Shown here piece by piece: positions 1-8,678 of a stretch of DNA of 64,000 bases. The translations under genes were made by a program, and so were the position numbers. A model generated the notes under the pieces. That model was not told the origin of the DNA, made no database searches, and saw only the letters and a list, made by a program, of their open reading frames with translations. The stretch is from CAYTGM01 sp964437365 (GTDB lineage Bacteria; Sumerlaeota; Sumerlaeia; SLMS01), in NCBI GenBank assembly GCA_964437365.1, contig CAYTGM010000023.1:25614-89613 (forward strand). The letters run 5' to 3'. Position 1 is the stretch's first letter. The number at the start of each line of letters is the position of its first letter.

Positions 1-2
1 GG

Positions 3-779
3 ACAGGAAAATTTGACTGGCGAGAAAGCAAGAAGGAAGAAGAGAGGTCTCGAGAAGAATTTAACAGCTATGTTTCTTCCTTGCCGAAGAAAGAGAAGGT
101 TTACCTGCTTTGCACGGGTCCATCATTGGCCAGCTACAGGGACTTCGACTTCTCAGATGGGTACGTTGTAGGCTGTAATAGTATTGTCTCAAACGGTGAA
201 CTGCTCGAGTCGGTGAGACCGGAATTTATGGTTGCTTGCGATCCGATCTATCACTTCGGTCCCTCTGTCTATGCAGAACAGTTCTTGAGAGACCTCTCCA
301 TTGCCTCAAAAAACTATTCATTCAAATTCCTGACTCTTTCTGACTATGCGGGACTGGTCCGTCGTCATGAGATTCTGGACAATCACAGAGTCTTCTATCT
401 TCCCAATCTGCAGGAAGGCGCGGTGTTGGATGTTTCTGAGTCATGGGGCGTTGGCAGGACGTCCAATATCCTCACGATGTTCATGCTGCCACTGGCCGCT
501 GCACTTGCAAAAGACATCTATATCATTGGCGCGGATGGAGGGAAACCTGAAGGAGCGGGATTCTGGAAACATGATCCATCCAGCCAGTTGTCAGACAAGA
601 TGCAGGCAATCAGGGATTGCCACCCTGCATTCTTTGAGCAGGTTTCGCTTTCTGATTATTACGATCAACACTGCAAAACTTTGAAGAATCAAATAGCTGG
701 TTTGGAAGATCGTGGTTACCGTGTGTCTTCACTGACACCTTCACATATTCCCAGTTTGAAAGAGAGGTATAAATGCTAG
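3..779 (+). CDS. MptE/DUF115-like putative glycosyltransferase-type protein, 5' end outside window
   Basis: The reading frame is open from the window edge through an in-frame TTG at 81 to the stop at 779, so the N-terminus lies outside and the charged stretch before residue Leu27 is probably internal. The visible part opens with a strand followed by a nucleotide-binding-like turn (VYLLCTGPSL) and later has GVGRTSNI and YIIGADGG, the pattern of the DUF115/MptE-like and bacterial sialyltransferase-like families that act in surface glycan or flagellin glycosylation. The exact donor and acceptor cannot be told. It overlaps the next gene by 7 nt, and that gene is a GT2 glycosyltransferase, so the pair looks like the end of a surface polysaccharide operon. 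Family assignment is by motif impression only. Confidence 0.6.
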   Translation, partial: TGKFDWRESKKEEERSREEFNSYVSSLPKKEKVYLLCTGPSLASYRDFDFSDGYVVGCNSIVSNGELLESVRPEFMVACDPIYHFGPSVYAEQFLRDLSIASKNYSFKFLTLSDYAGLVRRHEILDNHRVFYLPNLQEGAVLDVSESWGVGRTSNILTMFMLPLAAALAKDIYIIGADGGKPEGAGFWKHDPSSQLSDKMQAIRDCHPAFFEQVSLSDYYDQHCKTLKNQIAGLEDRGYRVSSLTPSHIPSLKERYKC

Positions 780-1738
780 AAAGAAAGCCGCTTATTTCTA
801 TCATTATGCCTGCATATAATGCTGAGAAGTATATTGATCAGACGATCAAGTCCGTCCTTCACCAAACCTATGGGCATTGGCAGCTCATTATTCAGGACGA
901 CGACTCAACGGACAATACTGTTCGAATCGCTCGGAGGTTCGAAAAGAAAGACCCTCGGATTTCTGTCTATGCAGAAGGCCGGAATGGCGGAGCTGGTCGA
1001 ACTCGCAATAGAGCACTCGAAAAAGCCAATGGCAGGATCATCTGTTTTCTTGATGCCGATGATGTCTGGGAGAAGGAGTGTCTCGAAGTTTACTTTCAGG
1101 AGTGGAGTGCATGGCGCTGCCCGTGGTTATTTGCCAATGCCTGGTTGTGGAATTCTCCTGGAAAGCGACAAAAGAAGCTGCGGTTCTTCCCGAAAAACTG
1201 GTCTCCTCAGGAAAATTTCTACAAACAATTGCTCACAGGTGATGGACTACTGCCAACGTGTATGATGGTTGAGCGAAGTGCACTGGAAGCGGTCTCTCCA
1301 GATGGTAATATTTCAAAGGCCTTCGACACTGAAACCGGGTTTGTGCTTGGTGAAGACTGGGATCTTCAAATGCGACTGGCGAAGGACTTTGACGTCCGAT
1401 ATATACGAAGACCGGTTGCGTTTTACAGGATATACAAAGAATCAACCTTCAGGACCTGGGAGCCACTCTACGATGATCTTGAAAAAGTGATCGAAAAGCA
1501 TCGCCAACTAGGAGCTTCCCCGTCTACTGTGCAAGAGGCCCTGGATTTGAATAACTCGAAAAGAGCCATTAGCCAGATGCATCGGAACAAGGGAAAATGG
1601 AGGAACACCCACTTGGAACTCGCTTTGAGTCATATGGCGAGTCCCCGCTACTTGTACTTTGGTTTTCTTGCCCTCTTTCCCGCGAGTGTCGCTCAATTCC
1701 TCTATGAAAAGGCCTTCAACTGGCAGAAGTCGCGCTGA
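773..1738 (+). CDS. GT2 family glycosyltransferase
   Basis: This is a 321-residue GT-A fold enzyme. The start of the domain reads ISIIMPAYNAEKYI, followed by the nucleotide-binding QDDDSTDNT segment and the DXD-like LDADDVW motif near residue 95, and GEDWDLQMRL is the typical ED motif of the catalytic base region. It should transfer a sugar from a nucleotide donor at the cytoplasmic face of the membrane; the specific sugar is unknown. The ATG overlaps the 3' end of the upstream gene by 7 nt, which suggests translational coupling in one operon. The C-terminal 60 residues contain a short hydrophobic segment (YFGFLALFPASVAQFL) that may be membrane-associated. Confidence 0.9.
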   Translation: MLERKPLISIIMPAYNAEKYIDQTIKSVLHQTYGHWQLIIQDDDSTDNTVRIARRFEKKDPRISVYAEGRNGGAGRTRNRALEKANGRIICFLDADDVWEKECLEVYFQEWSAWRCPWLFANAWLWNSPGKRQKKLRFFPKNWSPQENFYKQLLTGDGLLPTCMMVERSALEAVSPDGNISKAFDTETGFVLGEDWDLQMRLAKDFDVRYIRRPVAFYRIYKESTFRTWEPLYDDLEKVIEKHRQLGASPSTVQEALDLNNSKRAISQMHRNKGKWRNTHLELALSHMASPRYLYFGFLALFPASVAQFLYEKAFNWQKSR

Positions 1739-1912
1739 GATCTGTTTGCTTTTTCAACTAAACCTGTTGGGGATAAGGATGAGTCTCTTATGCTGGGAGC
1801 AAAATTATGCGTCTTGCGCTTGACCTGAACGTGTCCTCTCTCTAGTGACACAATCCCAGATGTACCGGATCTTCACTATTATAACCCACTACTACCATCG
1901 GAGCTATTATTC

Positions 1913-2701
1913 ATGAAAGTTCACCGAGTCATTTCGAAGCTGGCACTCTTTTGTGCGGCTATGACCTTGCTAATCGCTTGTGGCCAGCCCGCCCGAGCTT
2001 ACGACAAGGGGCCTGAAATAGAATCAGGCAAAGATTATTTTGCTGAGATTAAGACCTCAAAAGGATCTTTCTTTATTAAGTTATTCGACGACAAGACCCC
2101 TGTAACAGTCAGAAACTTCGTTAACCTTGCAGAAGGAACGGGAGAATTCAAAGATCCCAAGAGCGGAGAGTGGGTGAAAAGACCTTACTTTGACGGAATT
2201 ATTTTTCACCGTGTCATTTCCAAGTTTATGGTTCAGACCGGTGACCCTCTTGGCCAGGGCACTGGCGGGCCAGGATACGTTATCAGAGATGAAATGGATC
2301 CTTCGCTCAACTTTACAGAGCCCGGGCTGCTCGGTATGGCGAACCGTGGGCCTGGAACGGGTGGGTCCCAGTTTTTCATCACAGAGGTTGCCACACCCTG
2401 GTTGAACCAGAAACACACCATTTTTGGAAAGCTCCTCGAAGGCTCGGACGGGGTCTCTCTGGTCAAGGAAATTGCCAATGTACCAAAAGCAGCTGGAGAT
2501 AAGCCTATTACGCCAATAACAATGGAAAAAGTAACGATCCATCGCTTTGATGAAGGAATCAGCGAGGCTGAGGCACTGACAAAAATTAAAACGGCAGACT
2601 CTAACACTCAGAAAGAAGAAGCTGAACAGCCTGAAACAAGTGACAAGCCAGCTGAGAAAGAAGAGGCTGAGAGCCAGGAAAAGTCTGACTCCAACGGTTA
2701 A
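1913..2701 (+). CDS. Cyclophilin-type peptidyl-prolyl isomerase, putative lipoprotein
   Basis: The product is a 262-residue cyclophilin (PF00160). The N-terminus has a charged start, a hydrophobic core and a lipobox-like LIAC at about residues 21-24, so it is probably a lipoprotein facing the periplasm. The fold is recognisable from the catalytic FHRVISKFMVQTGD segment, GTGGPGY, MANRGPGTGGSQFFIT and the HTIFGKL strand. It should catalyse cis-trans isomerisation of Xaa-Pro bonds during folding of exported proteins. The last 40 residues are a low-complexity Glu/Lys/Ser tail outside the domain. The gene stands alone, with 174 nt upstream and a hairpin just downstream. Confidence 0.93.
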   Translation: MKVHRVISKLALFCAAMTLLIACGQPARAYDKGPEIESGKDYFAEIKTSKGSFFIKLFDDKTPVTVRNFVNLAEGTGEFKDPKSGEWVKRPYFDGIIFHRVISKFMVQTGDPLGQGTGGPGYVIRDEMDPSLNFTEPGLLGMANRGPGTGGSQFFITEVATPWLNQKHTIFGKLLEGSDGVSLVKEIANVPKAAGDKPITPITMEKVTIHRFDEGISEAEALTKIKTADSNTQKEEAEQPETSDKPAEKEEAESQEKSDSNG

Positions 2702-2721
2702 TTGGCCCACACTTTGATCAT

Positions 2722-2749
2722 GAAGAAATCTCAATTTGAGCATTTCTTC
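2722..2749 (+). terminator. Hairpin downstream of the cyclophilin gene
   Basis: An inverted repeat with outer arms GAAGAAAT/ATTTCTTC and inner arms CTCAA/TTGAG, separated by one bulged C, starts 20 nt after the stop codon. There is no long U-tract after it (CATTGTGTT), so it may act as an mRNA 3' stabiliser as well as, or instead of, a terminator. Confidence 0.45.
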
Positions 2750-2883
2750 CATTGTGTTAGGACCTCCAGACTTCTATCGTATTGGCCCTCGTTGGTTCGG
2801 GGGTCGATACGTTCTCTCCTCGGCTGATGAATGCAAAACGACACAAGAAACCAAGATATTCGAAGGAGCTGCGAGGAATCACC

Positions 2884-5052
2884 ATGATGAAGTGTAAACA
2901 TGGCATGATATCATTACTTTTGGGGGTCGCGCTGAACGCGGGAATTGTCTCGCTCAGCCCCCAGATCAGCTATGCTCAGGATAAGTTGATCACCCTGTCT
3001 GGAAATGAAGTTCCAGGGCAGATTACCGCAGAAAATGAGGATGAGGTTTACATCAAAACGCAATACGGCGACCTGCGGTTCTTCAAGAGAAACCTGAAAA
3101 CAGTTATCAAAGCAAACAACAGAGATCTTCCACCCGTTCCCGGGGGCGCACCAGTTGCCGCCTCAGACGATCCCAGCTCACCGTTTGGTGGAGAGTCCAA
3201 CAGTGCAGGTTCAAGTCCCAGTCAGCAGGCTGCAAGTGGAGCCAACAGCTCCTCCTCGACAGGATCTACGGCAAATATGTTTCTCTCGCAACCGCCTGGC
3301 GCTTCAACAGGTGGGTCGGCAGCTCCGGCAGCTAATCCGTTCGGTAGTTCTGCTTCCAACACAGCGGCTTCCTCGCCTTTCGGAGGGTCCGCTGCACCAA
3401 GCCCCTCCTCACCATTTGGTAACTCGCCAGGATCAGCAACCAATAGTGCAGCCAGCACGTCGGGTTCATCAAATGCACCCGCTGCTACGAACCCCTTCGG
3501 CTCCCAGCCCGCTTCTTCTGCCTCATCGCCATTTGGGGGCGGATCAAATTCCACCAGCAGCCAGACTACAGAATCACCTTTCGGTGGGAATTTTTCCTCA
3601 CCGTCTAGCACATCCACGAATCCCTTTGGCTCTAGCAGCAACAGCAGTGGCGCAGGGGCTTCACCAGCTTCGCCCTTTGGCGCTTCGCCTTCCGGCCCCT
3701 CCCAGTCTTCTGGTGGAGCAGCGAACCCCTTTAGTGGCGGTTCCGGGTCTCAGGCTCCCGCGACGAATCCTTTCGGTTCACCAGGAACAAGCTCTCCTTC
3801 AAGCAATAGCGCTACATCCCCATTCAATACCTCAAGTTCAACGCGTGGGTCGCCAGCTCCAACGGTACCCCAACAAGTGGCCCAGGCCTCTCAACCTGTT
3901 TCTTCCCCTCCTTCTTCCCCCAGCGAGTCTACTGACACCTCTCAGCCGAGTGCTCCAAAAGCAATTCCCGCTCTCTTTAAGTCAAAGAAACCTCCTGAAG
4001 TTCAGTCTGGCTTCGACGCCGTTGTGTATGGCGTTCACGAGACTTTTCCTGTGGAGATCAAGCCTCCCTCAGCAGAAGCCTGGGCATCAGTTTCAGTAGA
4101 CTCACAGCTCAAGAGAGGCAGCGAGGTTCGTACAAACGAAACTCCGACTTCACGAATGGTTCTTCGTGGTACCAATGATGAGATACGTCTCCCTAAGCAA
4201 TCTCATCTTGCTATCGAAGAGTTATCCGCGAATTCGGAAGAAGTCGTGCTCAACCTGATCGCTGGATCAGTATGGACAAAGGTTCAGCCTCGGTCCGTTG
4301 ATGATGCCTTCCGCGTGAAAACCCCCGAGCTGACCGCTGGAGTTCGTGGCACAACTTTTCGCGTTGATCGAATTGCCGGTGCCTCCAAAGTCTCGGTGTT
4401 CGAGGGAACCGTTCATGTAACCGCTAATAAGACGAACGTGTCAGTTACTCTGAAGGAAAACGAATCGGCCGTGGTCAACCTGCAAGGGCAGATCATGGAT
4501 AAGATCGCCATCCCTGTTGATGAAGCTCAGATCTGGCAGGAATGGGATCAGTGGGCACAGGAAACCACTGTTGGATCAGGAAGTCTCGCCGCGGGTGCAG
4601 GTATTACAGCTGTTGACAATCTCTCACAACAAGTGGCTCAGGACAATGCTCGCTGGGAAGCCGACATGCAGCAGTATATGCGAAATGTTGCCGAGTTGAA
4701 ATTTCAGGAAAAGCTCGACGAATATGCCAATGCTTTCATGAAATTTGCCGAGGACACCGGGTATATACCTGAAGATGATGAAGGTTGGAGTATGCTGAAG
4801 TTTGATCCAGGTCTGGAAGGCTGGAACGGCCCTTATGTTGAAGGCGCTGTACCACCTTTGGACCCATGGAAGAGGCCGCTTGTTTACGTCAAAACCAAGA
4901 GTCGCTCAAATCGAGTCTTTGGTAAAGTCTACAGCTTCTGGCAGGATGGACGTGACCAAGGCGGAACCAATGCCTCTGTCGACAAATTCAGCCTGATCAT
5001 GTACTTCCGTCTTGATCGCTTCCAGGATGACCCCGAAGTTAATCCACAGTAA
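2884..5052 (+). CDS. Secreted FecR-domain protein with PFG repeats and a GspG-like C-terminal domain
   Basis: The ATG at 2884 is preferred because it follows GAGGA and begins a signal peptide ending near YAQ (residue 32); an in-frame ATG at 2827 is less likely. Order: a small N-terminal domain (about 33-85); a Ser/Ala/Pro/Gly-rich low-complexity region (about 98-318) with ten xPFG motifs (SPFG or NPFG) plus two degenerate ones (NPFS, SPFN); a FecR-like domain (about 373-535; LKRGSEVRT, LIAGSVW, VRTPELTAGVRGTTF-like segment); and a C-terminal segment (about 603-715) with WNGPY, LDPWKRPLVY and SFWQDG, the signature of the GspG pseudopilin globular domain. There is no prepilin peptide. Role unknown; it is likely periplasmic or outer-membrane-associated. 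A TonB-like gene follows 23 nt later. Confidence 0.85.
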   Translation: MMKCKHGMISLLLGVALNAGIVSLSPQISYAQDKLITLSGNEVPGQITAENEDEVYIKTQYGDLRFFKRNLKTVIKANNRDLPPVPGGAPVAASDDPSSPFGGESNSAGSSPSQQAASGANSSSSTGSTANMFLSQPPGASTGGSAAPAANPFGSSASNTAASSPFGGSAAPSPSSPFGNSPGSATNSAASTSGSSNAPAATNPFGSQPASSASSPFGGGSNSTSSQTTESPFGGNFSSPSSTSTNPFGSSSNSSGAGASPASPFGASPSGPSQSSGGAANPFSGGSGSQAPATNPFGSPGTSSPSSNSATSPFNTSSSTRGSPAPTVPQQVAQASQPVSSPPSSPSESTDTSQPSAPKAIPALFKSKKPPEVQSGFDAVVYGVHETFPVEIKPPSAEAWASVSVDSQLKRGSEVRTNETPTSRMVLRGTNDEIRLPKQSHLAIEELSANSEEVVLNLIAGSVWTKVQPRSVDDAFRVKTPELTAGVRGTTFRVDRIAGASKVSVFEGTVHVTANKTNVSVTLKENESAVVNLQGQIMDKIAIPVDEAQIWQEWDQWAQETTVGSGSLAAGAGITAVDNLSQQVAQDNARWEADMQQYMRNVAELKFQEKLDEYANAFMKFAEDTGYIPEDDEGWSMLKFDPGLEGWNGPYVEGAVPPLDPWKRPLVYVKTKSRSNRVFGKVYSFWQDGRDQGGTNASVDKFSLIMYFRLDRFQDDPEVNPQ

Positions 5053-5075
5053 GCGATAATACCTCGGATCAGGTC

Positions 5076-6026
5076 ATGAGAAGATTACCTTCTGTAAGAA
5101 ATCGCGAACGAGAATTTTACGAACGACAGGCAGGGTTCTTCGTGGCCATGCCCATGGTCGGTATTCTCCTGCTGACTCTGGCTCTTATAAAAGTTGAAAA
5201 CAAGGAGCAGGAGGAAGAACCACTTGAGATGAAGGTCCTGCTGGAGATGGCCGAGCCCGAGCCTGAACCTGAGGAGAACCTGGTTCCCGAGCCTGAACCA
5301 GAGATCATCGAGGTAGAAGACCTGGTTCCCGAACCGCCACAACCGGAAGAGGTCGCCGCCACTCGCAAAGACTCCACAGAGGAAGGCGAGGAGATTGTCG
5401 ATCCCGTTCAAAGCGAAGAATTGGTTCCCGAGGATATTCCCGTTCTTGTAGACCCTAACCAGCCGAAAGTTCCGGAAACGATGAGCGATTGGATCCCGAA
5501 TGCGGATGAAGCAGCAGAAATTCAGTCCCTCAGGAAAGAGTTGGAATCCGTTCAGCAGAATCTCGATATGAAGGCAATCGAGCTTCGGGAAAAGATTATT
5601 CGTGAGGAAGTCCTCTCTGCAGCCAAAGACTTTGAGCTCAATAGTGATGGAGGGCTTCAGGGTGCCATCCGGACTCTGGACCTGGAAGGCTTTCCCGATC
5701 ACATCGTTACTGATGTTCTAACTCGCTACGGAATCAAACAGGAGCGGCGCAGGACGAAAGCTCAGGGCGGTCGGAACTACCTGAATGCTGCTAAAACAGA
5801 TGACGGCATCTATGAGAATACGGCTCGGGAGGGGTACTACGAGGTCATGGTTCTCTCGAATTATTCTTTTCGAATGATGGCAATGATGGAGGTGGAGGCG
5901 CTTCAGAGAAGAGGCTATAACCCTTCGAAATCGCGCATCAGAAGCATCAGTTTTGGTATTGTTTTGAATGCGGATGGAGAATATGATCTTGGTGTTGTGA
6001 ATATCGAAGTGGAGCAGGTGTTTTAG
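5076..6026 (+). CDS. TonB-like single-pass protein with Glu/Pro-rich spacer
   Basis: The 316-residue product has a short basic N-terminus, one membrane segment at about residues 20-42 (FFVAMPMVGILLLTLALI), then a Glu/Pro-rich extended region holding three LVPE motifs, a charged helix (about 150-190) and a compact C-terminal domain ending in a strand-rich segment (SISFGIVLNADGEYDLGVV). This layout resembles TonB/TolA energy-transducer architecture, where the acidic-proline region spans the periplasm, but no TonB C-terminal motif is recognised. It lies 23 nt after the FecR/PFG gene on the same strand, so the two are probably cotranscribed and may act at the envelope together. Function is otherwise unassigned. 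Confidence 0.7.
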   Translation: MRRLPSVRNREREFYERQAGFFVAMPMVGILLLTLALIKVENKEQEEEPLEMKVLLEMAEPEPEPEENLVPEPEPEIIEVEDLVPEPPQPEEVAATRKDSTEEGEEIVDPVQSEELVPEDIPVLVDPNQPKVPETMSDWIPNADEAAEIQSLRKELESVQQNLDMKAIELREKIIREEVLSAAKDFELNSDGGLQGAIRTLDLEGFPDHIVTDVLTRYGIKQERRRTKAQGGRNYLNAAKTDDGIYENTAREGYYEVMVLSNYSFRMMAMMEVEALQRRGYNPSKSRIRSISFGIVLNADGEYDLGVVNIEVEQVF

Positions 6027-6141
6027 TCATTCTGGGATTTGAGGATTGAATCTTGACCTCCGTGACAGATGGCTGAGAGAAGAGAGCCCCAGATTATCCG
6101 TTCTGGTATCCTTCTGATTATTGATAAAGGTTAACTCGCCC

Positions 6142-7239
6142 ATGAAGAAGTCTCCCTTATACGGCTGGCACAGTTCTCAACGAGCTCAAATGGTCGAAGA
6201 GAACGGATGGGCGATACCGCAGTCCTTTGGTTCAGTTCAAAAAGAATATACGATCATGCAATATCAGGCAGGAATCATTGATTTGTGCCATGAAGCTCGT
6301 TTTCGCATCGAAGGCGAGAATGCTGTCAGCTTTGTTAACAATCTGCTCACCGTTGACCTGAACCCTCTAAAGGTTTCCGAGTCTCTTTTCGGATACCTCT
6401 GCAACACCCGTGGAGGGATCATTGATGGGATCACCGTCTATATTGAAGAGAATTATGTTTTGCTTTTTGCTTCAGCTGCGCGGCGCCAGCAGGTCGGCAG
6501 TATTTTGACGAGGCAGGCAAAGAACCTCGGTGTGCACGCTCCCGAAGTCTATGACATCACAGAGGAACAGGGGCACTTCGCTGTCAGGGGTACGGGGGCG
6601 AGAAGAATAATCAATCAGGCTGCGTTCCAAAGTAATATAGACCTCGAGATTGGACAAGGTGCCGTTTACAACTTCGGTCCAGCCAAGTCACTTGTGATTC
6701 ATCGCGAAAACGATATGATCGACAGCTATGATATTATTGTTGGAGCCATGTATATTCAGACGATCTGGGATAAGTTGATCGATGCAGCCAATGCCACTGG
6801 GGGAGCACCGGTAGGCACTGCGGCTCAGGAAATTGTTCGCGTTGAATCTGGTATCCCACGCGTTGATGTAGAAGCAAAAACCGATGTCACGCCGCTGGAA
6901 ATAGGTCAGACATCTCGGGTACATTTTCAAAAACGAAAGTTCCCAGGGAGACGAGCTCTTCTTCACAGCACTTCCGCTGAATTTCCGCGCTCCCTGATTT
7001 GTCTGAAGTTCAGCACAGACGTTACCGTTCGTCCAGGCGCAGAGATCCTCTTTGATCGTCTACCGATAGGATATGTGACCAGTGCCACCGTCAGTCCAAA
7101 AGATCAGAGATCGATCGCTTTAGGGTTTGTGAATTCAGTGAAATCTGAACCAGGCACCCGACTTCAAACCGAGGGTCCTGAAGGAAGGCTCTTGACCGCA
7201 GAAGTCTTCCGCCCCGTCATCGCACCTCGCACAAGATAG
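6142..7239 (+). CDS. GcvT/YgfZ-type folate-binding aminomethyltransferase-like protein
   Basis: The ATG at 6142 with AAAGG upstream is preferred over the TTG at 6121. The 365-residue protein matches the GcvT/YgfZ fold: MQYQAGIIDLCHEARFRIEG, the FVNNLLTVDL segment, CNTRGGIIDGITVY, VRGTGARR, the RVESGIPRVDVE motif, and a C-terminal beta-barrel (SLICLKF to IALGFV). Proteins of this family either transfer the aminomethyl group to tetrahydrofolate in glycine cleavage or, as YgfZ, support Fe-S cluster enzymes. No gcvH or gcvP is nearby, so the precise role is undecided; the conserved glycine-cleavage arrangement of residues was not checked further. Confidence 0.82.
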   Translation: MKKSPLYGWHSSQRAQMVEENGWAIPQSFGSVQKEYTIMQYQAGIIDLCHEARFRIEGENAVSFVNNLLTVDLNPLKVSESLFGYLCNTRGGIIDGITVYIEENYVLLFASAARRQQVGSILTRQAKNLGVHAPEVYDITEEQGHFAVRGTGARRIINQAAFQSNIDLEIGQGAVYNFGPAKSLVIHRENDMIDSYDIIVGAMYIQTIWDKLIDAANATGGAPVGTAAQEIVRVESGIPRVDVEAKTDVTPLEIGQTSRVHFQKRKFPGRRALLHSTSAEFPRSLICLKFSTDVTVRPGAEILFDRLPIGYVTSATVSPKDQRSIALGFVNSVKSEPGTRLQTEGPEGRLLTAEVFRPVIAPRTR

Positions 7240-7267
7240 TCACTTACCGACATAGAGATCCTTCTCA

Positions 7268-7888
7268 ATGAATTTACCCAACAAATTAAGCATATCCAGG
7301 ATCATCCTGATTATTCCTTTCCTTTTTCTGGCGCTGCCAGAGGACTTACTCGGTCTTGATAGTCCGGGATATCAGGCTGTTTCCTATTATTGTGCCTTTC
7401 TCCTCGCGGTTGCTGTAGCGATCACCGACTGGCTTGATGGAGTCCTCGCCCGAAAAATGCAACTCGTAACAAATTTCGGCAAGCTGATTGATCCGCTCGC
7501 AGACAAGATTTTTGTGACAGCTGGTTTCGTGGCATTCGTTCAGCTGGGCGTTATTCCCGCCTGGGCGGTCATGATCATCATTGCCCGTGAGTTTCTTGTC
7601 ACAGGCTTGCGTCTTGTTGCTGCTGAAAAAGGACGCGTGATCGCTGCGGATAAACTTGGTAAACACAAGACTGCCTGGCAACTTGCCGTTATCCTCGGAA
7701 CGCTGCTGTTTCTGGGAATTGAAACACATCTCGTGAGCGCTGGAGCCATGCGTGCCTCTGAAATGATGTTTGTCGTCTCACGCGTGTGTATATGGGCCAT
7801 GCTTACGGTTGCTCTTTTTCTGACAATCGAGAGCGGATGGAAATATCTCTTCAATAATAAAGATGTATTGCTTGAAGACGGAGTTTGA
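7268..7888 (+). CDS. pgsA: CDP-diacylglycerol--glycerol-3-phosphate 3-phosphatidyltransferase
   Basis: The 206-residue protein begins LPNKLSISRIILIIPF, the usual PgsA N-terminus, and contains the complete CDP-alcohol phosphotransferase signature: D-G-x2-A-R-x8-G-x3-D-x3-D, seen here as DWLDGVLARK followed by FGKLIDPLADK. Four to five membrane segments follow. It makes phosphatidylglycerol phosphate from CDP-diacylglycerol and glycerol 3-phosphate in the inner membrane. It begins 28 nt after the GcvT-like gene and ends 8 nt before a methyltransferase gene, so the three are probably cotranscribed. Confidence 0.93.
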   Translation: MNLPNKLSISRIILIIPFLFLALPEDLLGLDSPGYQAVSYYCAFLLAVAVAITDWLDGVLARKMQLVTNFGKLIDPLADKIFVTAGFVAFVQLGVIPAWAVMIIIAREFLVTGLRLVAAEKGRVIAADKLGKHKTAWQLAVILGTLLFLGIETHLVSAGAMRASEMMFVVSRVCIWAMLTVALFLTIESGWKYLFNNKDVLLEDGV

Positions 7889-7896
7889 AGAACTGA

Positions 7897-8655
7897 ATGA
7901 ATATTGAAGAATATGAGCGTATGTACGATCTTGAAGGGTCTTACTGGTGGTTTCAGGGACGTCGCAAGATCGTAGAGTCACTTATTGATAATTTTGTTTC
8001 AGAGGTCCCTCGAAGAGGACGCGTTCTTGATGTGGGATGTGGAACAGGATTGATGCTGGCCCGGCTCCGCCATTTCGAGCCCGTTGGATTTGATTTCAGC
8101 CCTGTGTCTATGCAATTCTGTCGGATGAGAGGTCTCAAGAACCTCTTGCGGGGAGATGTCGTAAAACTCCCTCTTGCAGACAATTCTGTCGATCTCATTC
8201 TGGCCCTTGATTTAATTGAGCACATCGAACGCGATGATTTGATGATTAAAGAATTCAATCGGGTGCTTCGGCCTGGAGGGTATCTGGTCGCCACAGTTCC
8301 TGCACATGAAAGTCTCTGGAGTGACCACGATGTTGCTCTCCACCACTTTCGACGGTATAGCTACAAGGGTTTCAGAAGCCTCCTGAAAAAAGGTGGATTC
8401 TCTTTCCGAAAATACTCGTACGGTATATCTTTTACCTACCTTCCTATTGTGTGCTTTCGCAAGCTGCAAAAACTCTGGCAGAAATCTACAGGTGCCTACA
8501 AGTCTGAAGGGCGAGCTAAAGCGCACCTCATTCCGCTGCCCTGGTTCTTGAATTTCTTACTTATCCAACTGCTGCATATTGAGGCCTGGCTATTGAAAAA
8601 AGTCAATCTGCCTCAAGGTATATCATTGATCACCGTTTGCCAGAAGAAGTCCTGA
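7897..8655 (+). CDS. Class I SAM-dependent methyltransferase
   Basis: The 252-residue protein is a Rossmann-fold methyltransferase: motif I is VLDVGCGTGLML at about residue 45, followed by an acidic loop (PVGFDFSP), LPLADNSVDLILALDLIEHI, and the LRPGGYLVATVPAHESLWSDHD segment typical of family Methyltransf_11/23 members in polysaccharide or lipid loci. The C-terminal 60 residues are hydrophobic, suggesting membrane association. The start codon is 8 nt after pgsA. The substrate is unknown; the neighbourhood would permit a quinone or lipid precursor, but this is inference. The same PHEx-type motif recurs in the GT2-methyltransferase fusion at 50388. Confidence 0.88.
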   Translation: MNIEEYERMYDLEGSYWWFQGRRKIVESLIDNFVSEVPRRGRVLDVGCGTGLMLARLRHFEPVGFDFSPVSMQFCRMRGLKNLLRGDVVKLPLADNSVDLILALDLIEHIERDDLMIKEFNRVLRPGGYLVATVPAHESLWSDHDVALHHFRRYSYKGFRSLLKKGGFSFRKYSYGISFTYLPIVCFRKLQKLWQKSTGAYKSEGRAKAHLIPLPWFLNFLLIQLLHIEAWLLKKVNLPQGISLITVCQKKS

Positions 8656-8678
8656 GCGAATGCGAGGAGTCTGATTAA

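Noticed and set aside
2081..2752. Long open frame on the minus strand over the cyclophilin gene
   Set aside because: It overlaps a clear cyclophilin in the opposite strand and has no domain.
3222..3641. Open frame on the minus strand across the PFG-repeat region
   Set aside because: Its acidic low-complexity sequence is the mirror of the repeat codons; it has no start signal or family, so it is treated as a shadow.
2884..5052. Homology to nuclear pore FG-nucleoporins
   Set aside because: The likeness is one of composition and spacing only; no homologous domain links them, so it is reported as an analogy.
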